Positions 16,922 to 25,590 of a stretch of 64,000 bases of DNA are shown here, in pieces. The position numbers and the translations under genes are program-made. Location: NCBI GenBank assembly GCA_013044385.1, contig JABEUN010000048.1:1-64000 (forward strand), read 5' to 3'. Under the pieces are notes generated by a model. It was given only the letters and a program-made list of their open reading frames with translations, was not told the DNA's origin and did not search any database. Positions within the stretch are counted from its first letter, which is position 1; every line of letters begins with the position of its first letter. The DNA is from Acidimicrobiaceae bacterium. Lineage in GTDB: Bacteria > Actinomycetota > Acidimicrobiia > Acidimicrobiales > Acidimicrobiaceae.

Positions 16922-17401
16922 GCCCCATGCCTATCGGCACAGCGAATAGTATCCACCCCGCCCCTCGAAGCTGGTACTGAAAAACAGCCTTGTCAGTTCG
17001 GACCGAACAATGAATCTCCGGATACTTCTGCAAATTTTGATCCACTCAAACCGGAAACATGTGGTTTCGCTCTAACGGCGCAATCGCCTCAGCCAGCTGA
17101 TTTGTCGCCTGGTATGTCCTATTTGGCGATGCGAATTTGACAATCTCGAATCCGAAGCTGCCCCGATAAGTCCAGTCATCTTCAATGTGGGAACCAGTGC
17201 AGAAGGAGGAGGATCTATCGGCAACAAAGACCAAGCTGGAGCAGATTGCTCCGAGTGCACACCAGAGTGACGGTTCAGTCACAGTCTGTTCTGGCAGCAC
17301 CGCTGAACTTCTAGGTATCGACGCTCGAGCAGAATCCGAATGCGAACCGTCTCAAAACCACTGCGCCTAGATGGGCAAGTGGAAACAAGCAATCAATAGG
17401 G
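16922..17401. other. gap with a possible gene remnant
   Basis: No certain gene. On the minus strand a frame from 17300 to 17046 (84 codons) reads regularly in its second half (GSHIEDDWTYRGSFGFEIV, then a helix-like AEAIAPLE), with codon use like host genes. Its first half does not look coding and no ribosome-binding site is seen, so it may be the 3' remnant of a lost gene. Confidence 0.3.
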
Positions 17402-18115
17402 CTAACGGATTGGCCGCCTCGCCCGGACCCTCAGCCGCACGAAGTCTATGACGCCAGCTCCCAACTGGCCGAAGAACTCCTTCTCCAAAGCAACCGCCGT
17501 CTCAGCTGGAAAATCCGCCAACACCTGACTGAGGAAGATGCGCTTGACAAAGGCCATGAAAAGGTCGGGACTCATGATCTCCATCGGTGCGGGAACTATT
17601 GAAACATCTAGGTCGATGAAGCCAGCGGAGATCAGTTCTCTAGTCGCCTCTTCTTCGTCTTGATACGTGAAAAAAAAATGATCTCCAAAGTTTGGAATCA
17701 CCTGCCGAGCTACCGCCCAGATCGACGCCATATTCTCGGGAGCTCCCATATCCAGCACAAAAAGTCCGCCCGGCTTGAGAGCTCGGAATAGACGTTTGTA
17801 TACGTCGAGTTTGTCAGCGTAGGCCCCCATCACCCCGATCGAGATGACCCGGTCGACCGCGTCCTCCAATTCGACCTCATTGGATTTCAGATTAAGTAGT
17901 TCAACCCTTGTTCGATCACGGGGATGTAGAGCGGAGGCGTCGATACCGAAATCCCAATCGCCCTGGAGTACGACAAGTTTTCCCCTAGCTAGCCTTGAGA
18001 TAGTCAGTGGTATCTCTATAGCTGGAGCCAGACCGATCACCATTACCGTCTCATCGCCGGTAAATTCAGCCAACTCGAGACACTCAAGCAAAATCTCTTC
18101 CATCGCGAAGGGCAT
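17402..18115 (-). CDS. class I SAM-dependent methyltransferase-like protein
   Basis: Probably transfers a methyl group from S-adenosylmethionine; the substrate is unknown. From ATG 18115 the product is 237 residues. It shows the Rossmann-type succession ETVMVIGLAPAIEIPL (degenerate motif I), KLVVLQGDWD (acidic residue after strand 2), VDRVISIGVMG (motif IV region) and LFRALKPGGLFVLDMG, a typical post-motif. Motif I lacks the usual GxGxG glycines, so SAM binding may be altered. The start at 18115 has GGGGG about 8 nt before it; an in-frame opening up to 18223 would add 36 residues without family character. It stands alone. Confidence 0.65.
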   Translation of the reverse strand: MPFAMEEILLECLELAEFTGDETVMVIGLAPAIEIPLTISRLARGKLVVLQGDWDFGIDASALHPRDRTRVELLNLKSNEVELEDAVDRVISIGVMGAYADKLDVYKRLFRALKPGGLFVLDMGAPENMASIWAVARQVIPNFGDHFFFTYQDEEEATRELISAGFIDLDVSIVPAPMEIMSPDLFMAFVKRIFLSQVLADFPAETAVALEKEFFGQLGAGVIDFVRLRVRARRPIR

Positions 18116-18681
18116 CAATCGACCCCCAAGAATCCATACCGAACTGCAACACAGGTTCCTGAACGCATAGTCGGCTTGCGACCGAAGTCGTACAACGGAA
18201 ACGAGTTGGAGATCGTTACACAATCCGTTAGCTGATCCAACTTGGACAGAAGGTTACGGTCAAGGGACCCACTACCCGTCAAGTAGAAATCCCTAGCAAG
18301 TAGAGCCTGGACAATCATGCAGCTATCCGTCGCAAATCTTGCCCAGCCGCGGCTCATCCAACGCCTACTTCCAGTCGAGACCCACAGACAGGCGGAAGTA
18401 CTGAACCGTTCCAGTAACACCTTGGGGCCATTCTGGCCAACGCAACCCCCGCCCTGACGAGTGCCTCAGCTGCACCGTCACTCAAGGCCCCGACCGGGCC
18501 TAAGGTGAGAATAACACGCTATGTCAGTGCCAAGGTGGCCCAAAAGTAAGTAAATGTCAGGAGCGTGAAATCAGGCCTGATTTCTTTCACGGAACGTACG
18601 TGTCGTAGTCAATCCACCACACTGGGCACCCAAATCACTGCCAGACACCGGCGACTTGCGCTGGTCGCTGGCAATCGAACT
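18116..18681. other. gap upstream of the methyltransferase
   Basis: No supported gene. A minus-strand frame (18115-18420) that ends at the methyltransferase start lacks recognisable domains and a good ribosome-binding site. The rest shows nothing beyond possible promoter DNA. Confidence 0.35.
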
Positions 18682-18936
18682 TCAGCTTTGCGGTGGTTCG
18701 AGATCTGCCTGATGTACCTGCGGATTCGGAGTTGAAGTCGAGTTTGACTGCGGGATCGACGTTGATTGTGAGGATTCAGTTCCCTTCGAACCCTCTTCGA
18801 TTCCCTTCTTGAACTCTGATGATGCAGATCCAAGCGAGCGGGCCAGTTGCGGCAGCTTCTTCGCTCCGAATAGAAGTACGATAACCACTATCAGGATTAT
18901 CGGGTCGGCTCCACCGAATATCTCACCCAACACCAT
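18682..18936 (-). CDS. tatA: twin-arginine translocase subunit TatA/E
   Basis: Forms the pore of the Tat system that exports folded proteins. From ATG 18936 (GGAGG 5 nt upstream) the 84-residue product has a short N-terminus, one membrane helix (DPIILIVVIVLLFGAKKLPQL, where the FGxKKLP hinge is diagnostic), an amphipathic helix (ARSLGSASSEFKKGIEEG), and a Ser/Thr/Pro/Gln-rich tail. A start at 18981 would add 15 residues and is less likely. TatB and TatC are not nearby. The Rieske protein QcrA in this window is a likely Tat substrate in Actinobacteria. Confidence 0.92.
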   Translation of the reverse strand: MVLGEIFGGADPIILIVVIVLLFGAKKLPQLARSLGSASSEFKKGIEEGSKGTESSQSTSIPQSNSTSTPNPQVHQADLEPPQS

Positions 18937-18994
18937 CAGAACCTCCAACCCCTCGACATAGGCGTTATTCAGACTTGCCAACTAGCCTGAAAGC

Positions 18995-19642
18995 GTGTCG
19001 TGGATAACAAATAATATCCTAACCCTCCATGGGGCTTTAGCGTTAGTCATCATCTTCCTACTCCCGGCACTTGAAGCTTCGGCGTTCGTCGGCTTCATCT
19101 TCCCCGGCGAGACTGCGGTGATCCTCGGCGGAGTATTGGCCTATGAACACAGAATCCCACTCGCCGCCGCTATGGCTGCAGCATCGGCTGGAGCAATCAT
19201 CGGCGATAGCGTCGGCTACTACATCGGGAAACGGTGGGGTCACTACATCATTGAGCGCTTGTCGGGGAGGCTTGTAAAGGCATCTACGGTGCATGGCGCG
19301 GTCAGCTATATAGCCCGACGAGGTGGAGTCGGCGTATTCATTGGACGATTCACAACTGCGCTAAGAGTTCTGGTTCCCGGTGCAGCTGGAATGGCCGGCA
19401 TGCATTACCGCAAGTTCCTATTTTACAATGCCCTCGGTGGAGTCTGTTGGGCAGTCGGCTTCTCAATTCTCGGCTATCTGGCAGGAGCGAGCTTCCACAA
19501 AGTAGAGAAAACCGCAGGAACCATAAGCTACGTTCTGCTCGGTCTTGTTGTCGCAGCGCTCGTCGGACGTGTGCTCTACAAGCACTTCCGTCCCGGAGAT
19601 GACGAGGAGATGACCGGCGAGGATATTTCGACAGGCAGCTAA
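18995..19642 (+). CDS. DedA family (VTT domain) membrane protein
   Basis: Integral membrane protein of the DedA/VTT family; members move phospholipids or undecaprenyl phosphate across the membrane. The 215 residues contain the signature FIFPGETAVILGG near 35-47, GDSVGYYIGKRWG, and FIGRFTTALRVLVPGAAGM (the R-x-R/P re-entrant motif), followed by two C-terminal helices and an acidic tail. The start is GTG at 18995, divergent from tatA 58 nt away, so the genes share a short promoter region. It ends 11 nt before the convergent glycosyltransferase gene. Confidence 0.93.
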   Translation: MSWITNNILTLHGALALVIIFLLPALEASAFVGFIFPGETAVILGGVLAYEHRIPLAAAMAAASAGAIIGDSVGYYIGKRWGHYIIERLSGRLVKASTVHGAVSYIARRGGVGVFIGRFTTALRVLVPGAAGMAGMHYRKFLFYNALGGVCWAVGFSILGYLAGASFHKVEKTAGTISYVLLGLVVAALVGRVLYKHFRPGDDEEMTGEDISTGS

Positions 19643-19653
19643 TCCGCATCAGG

Positions 19654-20571
19654 CTAATTCGGCTTGGCCCGATTCAATCTCAACCTCGCCCTCTCCACCA
19701 GGAAAGGGAATGTGTGATGAGCAAGAGCGGCGGTATTTGCCTTGGAGGTTGAGCTGTTGAGGGCTTTTAATGTCGCCTTAACAGCATCAGAAGGCATCTT
19801 TGCCAAAACGAAGGCGATCACCATACGCTGATAGTGCCAAGCCCTGATCTCGTCGAAGAGCACAGAATCGATCTGAGTAATCAACTTCTCCTCGTCCAGC
19901 ATCCTGTTCATGTTGGCATAGAACTGGGAGAGTCTCTTGGACACGCCACCCGGAGAGTTTCGATAGTGGACTAATACCCTGCCCGAGAGTATCACCGGAG
20001 ACCGCTCGGTGGCCCTAAGCCAAAGGTGCCAATCCTCGACGCCGTCGAAATCGCTCCTGAATCCACCGATAGTTTCGAAAAGGGACTTCCTCATTAGGAC
20101 AGTTGACGTCTGGAAACTATTTAGCAATAGCTGACTGACGTAGGGAATCTGAGTCAGCTCGCTCACACTTTTTGGATCAGGAGGTCGACCACGAGTCCAT
20201 TTGGCGGCGAGCAGGTCGCACCGATCCAGATTTCCAAGCTCCTGAATCTGCAGCTCTATTTTGCGCTCGTGCCAATAGTCATCACCATCTAGAAAAGCGA
20301 TCCATTCACCGTTGGCCAGCTGGACGCCACGGTTTCTTGCCGCCGAAGGTCCCTGATTCTTTTGTCGAACAACGGTGACCTTTGGGGAAACGGCCATAGC
20401 TACATCCACTGTCGAGTCAGTTGAACCGTCGTCTACAACTATCAGTTCACCAATCTCGACAGTCTGGTCGAGCACCGATTCCAGAGCTTCGACAATGGTC
20501 TCTGCCGAATTGTATGTCGGGACTACAACCGAGATCGACGACGGGTCAACCACGATGCCCGGGCGCGTCAA
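19654..20571 (-). CDS. glycosyltransferase family 2
   Basis: Transfers a sugar from a nucleotide-activated donor. The 305 residues have a GT-A fold: SVVVPTYNSAETIVEALES near the start, the donor-binding LIVVDDGSTDST, the DxD motif FLDGDDYW, and the base region GVEDWHLWLRA (ED motif). No membrane helix is evident, so it is probably cytoplasmic or peripheral. It overlaps murE by 4 nt (20568-20571) and is translated after it, which hints at a cell-envelope polysaccharide role, although the acceptor is unknown. Confidence 0.92.
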   Translation of the reverse strand: MTRPGIVVDPSSISVVVPTYNSAETIVEALESVLDQTVEIGELIVVDDGSTDSTVDVAMAVSPKVTVVRQKNQGPSAARNRGVQLANGEWIAFLDGDDYWHERKIELQIQELGNLDRCDLLAAKWTRGRPPDPKSVSELTQIPYVSQLLLNSFQTSTVLMRKSLFETIGGFRSDFDGVEDWHLWLRATERSPVILSGRVLVHYRNSPGGVSKRLSQFYANMNRMLDEEKLITQIDSVLFDEIRAWHYQRMVIAFVLAKMPSDAVKATLKALNSSTSKANTAALAHHTFPFLVERARLRLNRAKPN

Positions 20572-22064
20572 CTGGAAACGCCCTCCTTGGCCAATACTGA
20601 CAGAATCGCCTCACTTGCCGCTTGTCTATCATCGAGTTCGAGTCTCACTTCGCCCACACGAAACGATCTCTCATGGCCCCTTCCAACTATCAGGACAGCA
20701 TCGTCGGGGCCTGCCTCCTCAATGGCAAGATGAATTGCAACTCTACGATCGAGTTCCACCTCTATGTGACGTCGAGCGATGTCTACCGTTCCAGCAAGGA
20801 GTTGTCTGACTATCTGGGCTGGATCCTCGTCTCCTGGGTTGTCGGTGGTGAGAATAGCCAAGTCGGCTGATGCTGCCGCCCTTCCCAACTCCGGCCTCTT
20901 CATACGGTCGCGCCGTCCCCTTGCACCGGCGACGAGTATGACTCTTCCATTACTGGGTATGAGGTCCCGCGCCGTCCGAATCAGGGCCCTGATCGAGTCT
21001 GGTGTGTGTGCGTAGTCGACGACCACAAGGAAGTCTTGACCTAGGTCAATTCTCTGAAACCTGCCTTCGACGCCCGGAGTTCTGGCGATACCTTGCGCCG
21101 CATCCTCCTGAGACACTCCGAGCTGCGTTGCCCCTAGGTACGCCGCTGCTGCATTTGCAGCATTGCAAGATCCAATAATGGGCACCTCAAGCGCCCGGTC
21201 TAAGCCGAGCCCTTTCACGTGAAGCCTTGTACCACTAAAGCCGGTCTCAAAATCGACTATCACAAGGTCGGCATCTTCGGAGAATCCATACGTTAGGACC
21301 GGAACCTTGGTCAGATACGAGAGCCGCCTGCCCCACTCGTCATCGATACAAACCAAGGCAAGATCGCACCTCTCCGGCTCGAACAGAAGGGATTTGGCGT
21401 AGAAATACTGTTCTATCGTTCCGTGGTAATCGAGGTGTTCCGCAGTGAGGTTGGTAAAGATTCCGAGCTTGAAGTGTGCCCCATCGATCCGGTGTTGGTC
21501 AATGCCATGCGAAGACACCTCCATGGCAACGATACCGACGCGAAGATCCACCATCTCAGCAAGTACCCTGTGTAGGTCGGGCGCCTCTGGCGTGGTATAG
21601 ATAGAGGGCCGATGACTATCGCCAACCCTCGACTCGATAGTACCGATCAGACCGGTCTTGTGCCCGCCCATCTGCAGGGCACTGTCCATCAAATAGCTTG
21701 TGGTCGTCTTGCCGTTGGTTCCAGTTATGCCAACGAGGTCCAGCAGTGAACTCGGAGAATTGAACACCAAGTCCGATATCCGTCCCACAGCGTGGCGGAC
21801 AGAAGGTACTACCAGAAGAGGAAGCGGTGACTCAAAGGCCTGAGAGACCATCAGTGAACTCGCCCCTCGCGCGATGGCCTCCTGAATGAACTGCATTCCA
21901 TCGAACCGTGCCCCTTTTGTGGCACAGAACATCCGTTCAGGTGTTACTTCCCGAGAGTCCAGTGTCAGGTCACCGATCGGAACGTCCTCGCCAACAACGA
22001 ACGAGCTAGCAATGATGGCACTAAGTTCGCTCATTAATGGGGGTCGTCTATCCTGCATATACAC
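20568..22064 (-). CDS. murE: UDP-MurNAc-tripeptide synthetase MurE, with an altered substrate motif
   Basis: Adds the third amino acid of the peptidoglycan stem peptide to UDP-MurNAc-L-Ala-D-Glu. The 498 residues have the Mur ligase order: an N-terminal UDP-binding domain, the ATP loop GITGTNGKTTT, the central domain (SSHGIDQHRI, TNLTAEHLDYHG), and a C-terminal domain with DYAHTPDS. The motif that reads DNPR in meso-DAP-adding enzymes is DNPG here (20832-20843, in TTDNPGDEDP), so the arginine that contacts DAP is missing. The frame opens at GTG 22064; ATG at 22034 (MSELSAII) is equally possible. It is cotranscribed with the glycosyltransferase. Confidence 0.95.
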   Translation of the reverse strand: MYMQDRRPPLMSELSAIIASSFVVGEDVPIGDLTLDSREVTPERMFCATKGARFDGMQFIQEAIARGASSLMVSQAFESPLPLLVVPSVRHAVGRISDLVFNSPSSLLDLVGITGTNGKTTTSYLMDSALQMGGHKTGLIGTIESRVGDSHRPSIYTTPEAPDLHRVLAEMVDLRVGIVAMEVSSHGIDQHRIDGAHFKLGIFTNLTAEHLDYHGTIEQYFYAKSLLFEPERCDLALVCIDDEWGRRLSYLTKVPVLTYGFSEDADLVIVDFETGFSGTRLHVKGLGLDRALEVPIIGSCNAANAAAAYLGATQLGVSQEDAAQGIARTPGVEGRFQRIDLGQDFLVVVDYAHTPDSIRALIRTARDLIPSNGRVILVAGARGRRDRMKRPELGRAAASADLAILTTDNPGDEDPAQIVRQLLAGTVDIARRHIEVELDRRVAIHLAIEEAGPDDAVLIVGRGHERSFRVGEVRLELDDRQAASEAILSVLAKEGVSS

Positions 22065-22199
22065 CCAGTCCCACTAAGGATCCAGTCGATCGACCCAGAC
22101 GCATATATCTACAGACCCCTTAAACATCTCTCACATACACAAACCTAATCCGCTCAGAGCGCCATAGCTCTGGCGAGGACTCACGCGAGCCTCAGGGAG

Positions 22200-22610
22200 T
22201 CAGCCGATAGACATTCCTGGCACTACCTCGGCGTCATCAAACCCGAGGAGCTTCACGGTACCATCGGGCATGAGAGCTCCAAGAATCAAGAACTCACTCA
22301 ACACTGAAGCTATCTTCCTACTCCCGAGGTTTATCACACCGACAACGAGCCTTCCAAGCAACTGATCGACGCCATAATTCCTGACTTTCGCAGACGTTAC
22401 CAAAAGGCCGATCGCCGGACCGAAGTCGACCGAGATAGCATACGCCGGATCCCTTGCGCCGTCGTTATCTTCCACTGAGACGACCCGACCGACCCTAACG
22501 TCTAGTGCCAGCAGCTCCGATAGACCAACATCCGGCTTTCTCTGAAGACTCTCCGGGTGATACGGCAAGCCCTCTGGATCGATTCTGTGGAACTTACCCG
22601 TTGGGCTCAT
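22200..22610 (-). CDS. CsaA-like tRNA-binding-domain protein
   Basis: The 136 residues are a single OB-fold tRNA-binding domain (Trbp111/CsaA/MetRS C-terminal type). The pattern DVRVGRVVSVEDNDGARDPAYAISVDFG, GLLVTSAKVRNYG and LLGRLVVGVINLGSRKIASVLSEFLILGA follows the family closely. CsaA has been described as an export-related chaperone; stand-alone members may bind tRNA. A 33-residue N-terminal extension precedes the domain. It starts 15 nt after ctaF on the same strand and may ride on the respiratory transcript. Confidence 0.85.
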   Translation of the reverse strand: MSPTGKFHRIDPEGLPYHPESLQRKPDVGLSELLALDVRVGRVVSVEDNDGARDPAYAISVDFGPAIGLLVTSAKVRNYGVDQLLGRLVVGVINLGSRKIASVLSEFLILGALMPDGTVKLLGFDDAEVVPGMSIG

Positions 22611-22625
22611 GTCACCACGGATTGT

Positions 22626-23018
22626 CTAGATAACTCCGCCACGCTTGGACTCCAACGTGGCACTTATGGCAGCGGAAATAATGAAGGCAAAGCCAATGAC
22701 CAGCGTCCATGACCCGAAGACCATCGCAAGAGCTACCATAAAGGCACCCATGCCCATCACGAATGGCCAGATTGTATAGGTCGGGAACGCTCCTATCGAT
22801 CCAGACGACTGCTCGACAGTAGGCTCATCAACGTCCTCTGGCCTTTGACTCATCCGCTTAGCCCACCAACCGAGGTAGCTGCCCGGCACCAGACCTAGAA
22901 GAGCGCTTGCAAGCAACATTGTCGCCCCACCGCTCTCACCTGCCCAAAGCCAGTAGATGATGACAATCAGCGAGAAAAAGGCCCCTAAACCCAAGTAAAT
23001 CTTGTGCTCAACCTTCAC
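22626..23018 (-). CDS. ctaF: cytochrome c oxidase subunit IV, actinobacterial type
   Basis: Small membrane subunit of the aa3 oxidase found only in Actinobacteria. The 130 residues contain four hydrophobic helices: two near the N-terminus (YLGLGAFFSLIVIIYWLW; ATMLLASALLGLVPGSYLGWW), a polar loop rich in Glu and Ser, then two more (YTIWPFVMGMGAFMVALAMVF; WTLVIGFAFIISAAISA). The first 11 nt overlap the end of ctaD, so the genes are translationally coupled. Length and topology match CtaF. Confidence 0.92.
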   Translation of the reverse strand: MKVEHKIYLGLGAFFSLIVIIYWLWAGESGGATMLLASALLGLVPGSYLGWWAKRMSQRPEDVDEPTVEQSSGSIGAFPTYTIWPFVMGMGAFMVALAMVFGSWTLVIGFAFIISAAISATLESKRGGVI

Positions 23019-24714
23019 TGCTGCTCACCTCCTTCTTGGCATACTCCGTGACATGCGGAGACTTATAATCTGCATGCTCGGGGTGATTTCTGTCCCAGGT
23101 GGGGCGCGTGGACCTCACTGGCGGCAACGATGTGAAGTTGTGGCTCGGTGGTGGCGAGGTGGTTGCCCACTCCAAGGTGTAGCCGTCCCACGGGTTATCA
23201 CCTGCAGGAACCGGCCTCTTCCAGGAGATCCACATGTTCACGAGGAAGATTACAAATCCGAGTCCAGTCAGGTAACCACCCACTGTAGAAATCTGATTGA
23301 GGAAAGTGAACCCATCGGTGGGCGAATACACGGCAATCCTCCTCGGCATTCCCTTGAGTCCAAGTAGGTACTGCGGCAGGAAGGTCACGTTGAATCCGAT
23401 GAACACCACCCAGAACTGGAGCTTCGCGAGCCACTCCCGATACATTCTTCCAGTCAATTTTGGATACCAGTAGAAGAACCCAGCAAAGCCAGCAAATATG
23501 GTCGATCCGAATAGAACCTGATGGAAGTGTGCCACCACAAAGTAGGTGTCATGCGTGGCGAAGTCGATGGGAGGCGAAGCTAGGAAGACTCCCGTAATCC
23601 CGCCCATGGTGAACGCCACAATAAAGCCTATAGCCCAGGTGAGGGGTGCTTTGTAGTTGAGCTGACCACCCCACATGGTACCGATCCATGTGAAAATCTT
23701 GATTCCGGTCGGCACGGCAATCAACAGACTTAGGGCGCTGAAGAACGGCAGTAGAACAGTACCCGTTGTAAACATGTGGTGGGCCCAGACTCCGGTAGAG
23801 AGTCCGGCGATAGCCAATGTGGCGAATACAAGTCCCTTATACCCGAACACCGGCTTCTTGGAAAAGACCGGGAAGATCTCCGATACCATTCCGAAGAAAG
23901 GAAGTGCGAGGATATAGACCTCGGGATGTCCGAAGAACCAGAAAAGGTTCTGCCACAGCACCGGAGATCCTCCACCTTTGACGGAATAGATCACCGTACC
24001 GAAGTGCCTATCTGCATACAGCATGATCAAAGCAGCGGTAAGTACAGGGAATGCGATCAGGATTAGCAAACCGGTGACGAGCATGTTCCATGTGAAAATT
24101 GGCATCCGGAACATAGTCATTCCCGGTGCCCGCAGGTAGAAAATCGTGGTGACGAGATTCACTCCGGTAAAGATTCCGGAAAAACCGACCAGAGCGATGG
24201 AGACGATCCAAAGGTCAGGACCGGCTCCCGGCGAGTTGGTGCTGCTTGACAGTGGCGCATAACCAACCCAGCCGAATGCTGCAGCCCCTGATGCTGTCAG
24301 GAAACCGAGAAGCATTGTGATCCCACCGGTCAGATAGAGCCAGTAAGAGAGCGCATTAAGCCTCGGAAACGCCATATCTGGTGCACCGATCTGAAGGGGA
24401 ACCAGATAGTTAGCGAATCCTCCGAATGCGAAGGGCCCAGCAAATAGGTAGAGCATGATACTGCCGTGGATGGTGAACAGTTCGTTATACGTCTGTTGTG
24501 AGACGAAGTGACCATTAGGACTCGCGAGCTGTGTTCGGATGAGCATCGCCATGCCTCCGGCAATGAACAGGAACACCATCGCGGTGTACATGTAGTTCTT
24601 TCCAATGACCTTGTGATCAGTAGAAGTCAGCCAACGATACAAGCCGGATGGGCCCTCATGGTGGCCGGCCTGTCCATGGTCCGACTCGCCCTTTTTCTCC
24701 TCCGTCAGTGTCAT
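23008..24714 (-). CDS. ctaD: cytochrome c oxidase subunit I
   Basis: Catalytic subunit of the aa3-type terminal oxidase: reduces O2 to water and pumps protons through haem a, haem a3 and CuB. From ATG 24714, which overlaps the ctaC stop as ATGA, the product is 568 residues with twelve predicted helices. The A1-family motif GHPEVYILALPFFG carries the CuB histidine, the proton-channel glutamate and the cross-linked tyrosine; AHHMFTTG supplies two more CuB histidines and HFHQVL holds haem-binding histidines. The C-terminal tail is polar and Pro-rich. An in-frame start 11 codons upstream is less likely because of the overlap geometry. Confidence 0.97.
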   Translation of the reverse strand: MTLTEEKKGESDHGQAGHHEGPSGLYRWLTSTDHKVIGKNYMYTAMVFLFIAGGMAMLIRTQLASPNGHFVSQQTYNELFTIHGSIMLYLFAGPFAFGGFANYLVPLQIGAPDMAFPRLNALSYWLYLTGGITMLLGFLTASGAAAFGWVGYAPLSSSTNSPGAGPDLWIVSIALVGFSGIFTGVNLVTTIFYLRAPGMTMFRMPIFTWNMLVTGLLILIAFPVLTAALIMLYADRHFGTVIYSVKGGGSPVLWQNLFWFFGHPEVYILALPFFGMVSEIFPVFSKKPVFGYKGLVFATLAIAGLSTGVWAHHMFTTGTVLLPFFSALSLLIAVPTGIKIFTWIGTMWGGQLNYKAPLTWAIGFIVAFTMGGITGVFLASPPIDFATHDTYFVVAHFHQVLFGSTIFAGFAGFFYWYPKLTGRMYREWLAKLQFWVVFIGFNVTFLPQYLLGLKGMPRRIAVYSPTDGFTFLNQISTVGGYLTGLGFVIFLVNMWISWKRPVPAGDNPWDGYTLEWATTSPPPSHNFTSLPPVRSTRPTWDRNHPEHADYKSPHVTEYAKKEVSSSEG

Positions 24715-25475
24715 GCTGTCACCTTGCCTGCTTGGGATGCGGTCCAACTACTGAATGCCGCCGGACTAATAACCTTTACCGAGAAAAGCATCTCAGAGTG
24801 GTACAGCCCACAAAGCTGAGAGCATCGACCTATAAATGTCCCGGTCGTTGTCGGATTGAAATCAAACCTGTTGGTAAATCCCGGGAGCGCGTACCGCGAG
24901 AAGTTGAACGCTGGTATGTAAAACCCGTGCACAACATCTTTGGAGACCAGCGTCACCGTCGTGGTCTCACCTTGAGGCAGCACGAGCTGGGGATAGGTAT
25001 TACCGCTTGCAATCACCGTCGTGTTAGTCGCCGGGTAGTAAAACTTCCAGCCCCACTGGAACGCCGTCACCGTCACACGCTGGTTAGGCGATGGTGACAC
25101 CGCAACAACCTTATTCTCCACTCTGACCGTGAAGAAGAACAGGATCACAACGATAATGATAGGGATCACCGTATACATGATCTCGATCGGAACATTTGAA
25201 TGAGTCTGCTTCGGGATCGATTCATCCTTCTTGCGGAAGCGGAACATCACGTAGAACAGGAGTAGGAATGTCACTCCACCCACTGCTATCGAAGCTAGAG
25301 CGAACCCTTGGAACAGGTGAAACGTGGACTGACCCTGGGTAGTCGCACCCTTGAAAGCACCGAAGGTTGGAATCGTGCAGCTCGACAAGCCCAGCGCCGC
25401 TGTCGCAACGGCCAACGCGGAGGTAACTCCTCGGGGCCGTACCAGGCTTGTGAACTTCTTGTGTCCCTGTTTCAT
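24711..25475 (-). CDS. ctaC: cytochrome c oxidase subunit II (lipoprotein)
   Basis: Carries the CuA centre that passes electrons from the bcc complex to subunit I. From ATG 25475 the product is 254 residues. It starts with a lipoprotein signal with lipobox LGLSSC (about residue 33 is the modified cysteine), then two membrane helices (GFALASIAVGGVTFLLLFYVMF; EIMYTVIPIIIVVILFFF), then the periplasmic cupredoxin domain. The CuA ligands are visible in CSQLCGLYHSEM; the usual Glu between the cysteines is Gln, which should not matter because a backbone carbonyl coordinates. An in-frame opening up to 25511 exists. Overlaps ctaD by 4 nt. Confidence 0.96.
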   Translation of the reverse strand: MKQGHKKFTSLVRPRGVTSALAVATAALGLSSCTIPTFGAFKGATTQGQSTFHLFQGFALASIAVGGVTFLLLFYVMFRFRKKDESIPKQTHSNVPIEIMYTVIPIIIVVILFFFTVRVENKVVAVSPSPNQRVTVTAFQWGWKFYYPATNTTVIASGNTYPQLVLPQGETTTVTLVSKDVVHGFYIPAFNFSRYALPGFTNRFDFNPTTTGTFIGRCSQLCGLYHSEMLFSVKVISPAAFSSWTASQAGKVTA

Positions 25476-25590
25476 CTCTCCATCCACTTCGGGGTCTTGG
25501 GGGTTGAGCAACGAACAACCTGGTCACACTGTCCTGTACGCGTGAAGCACATAGGGCCGAGTTGCTCTGGTCTAACGGAGTGAAACACGA

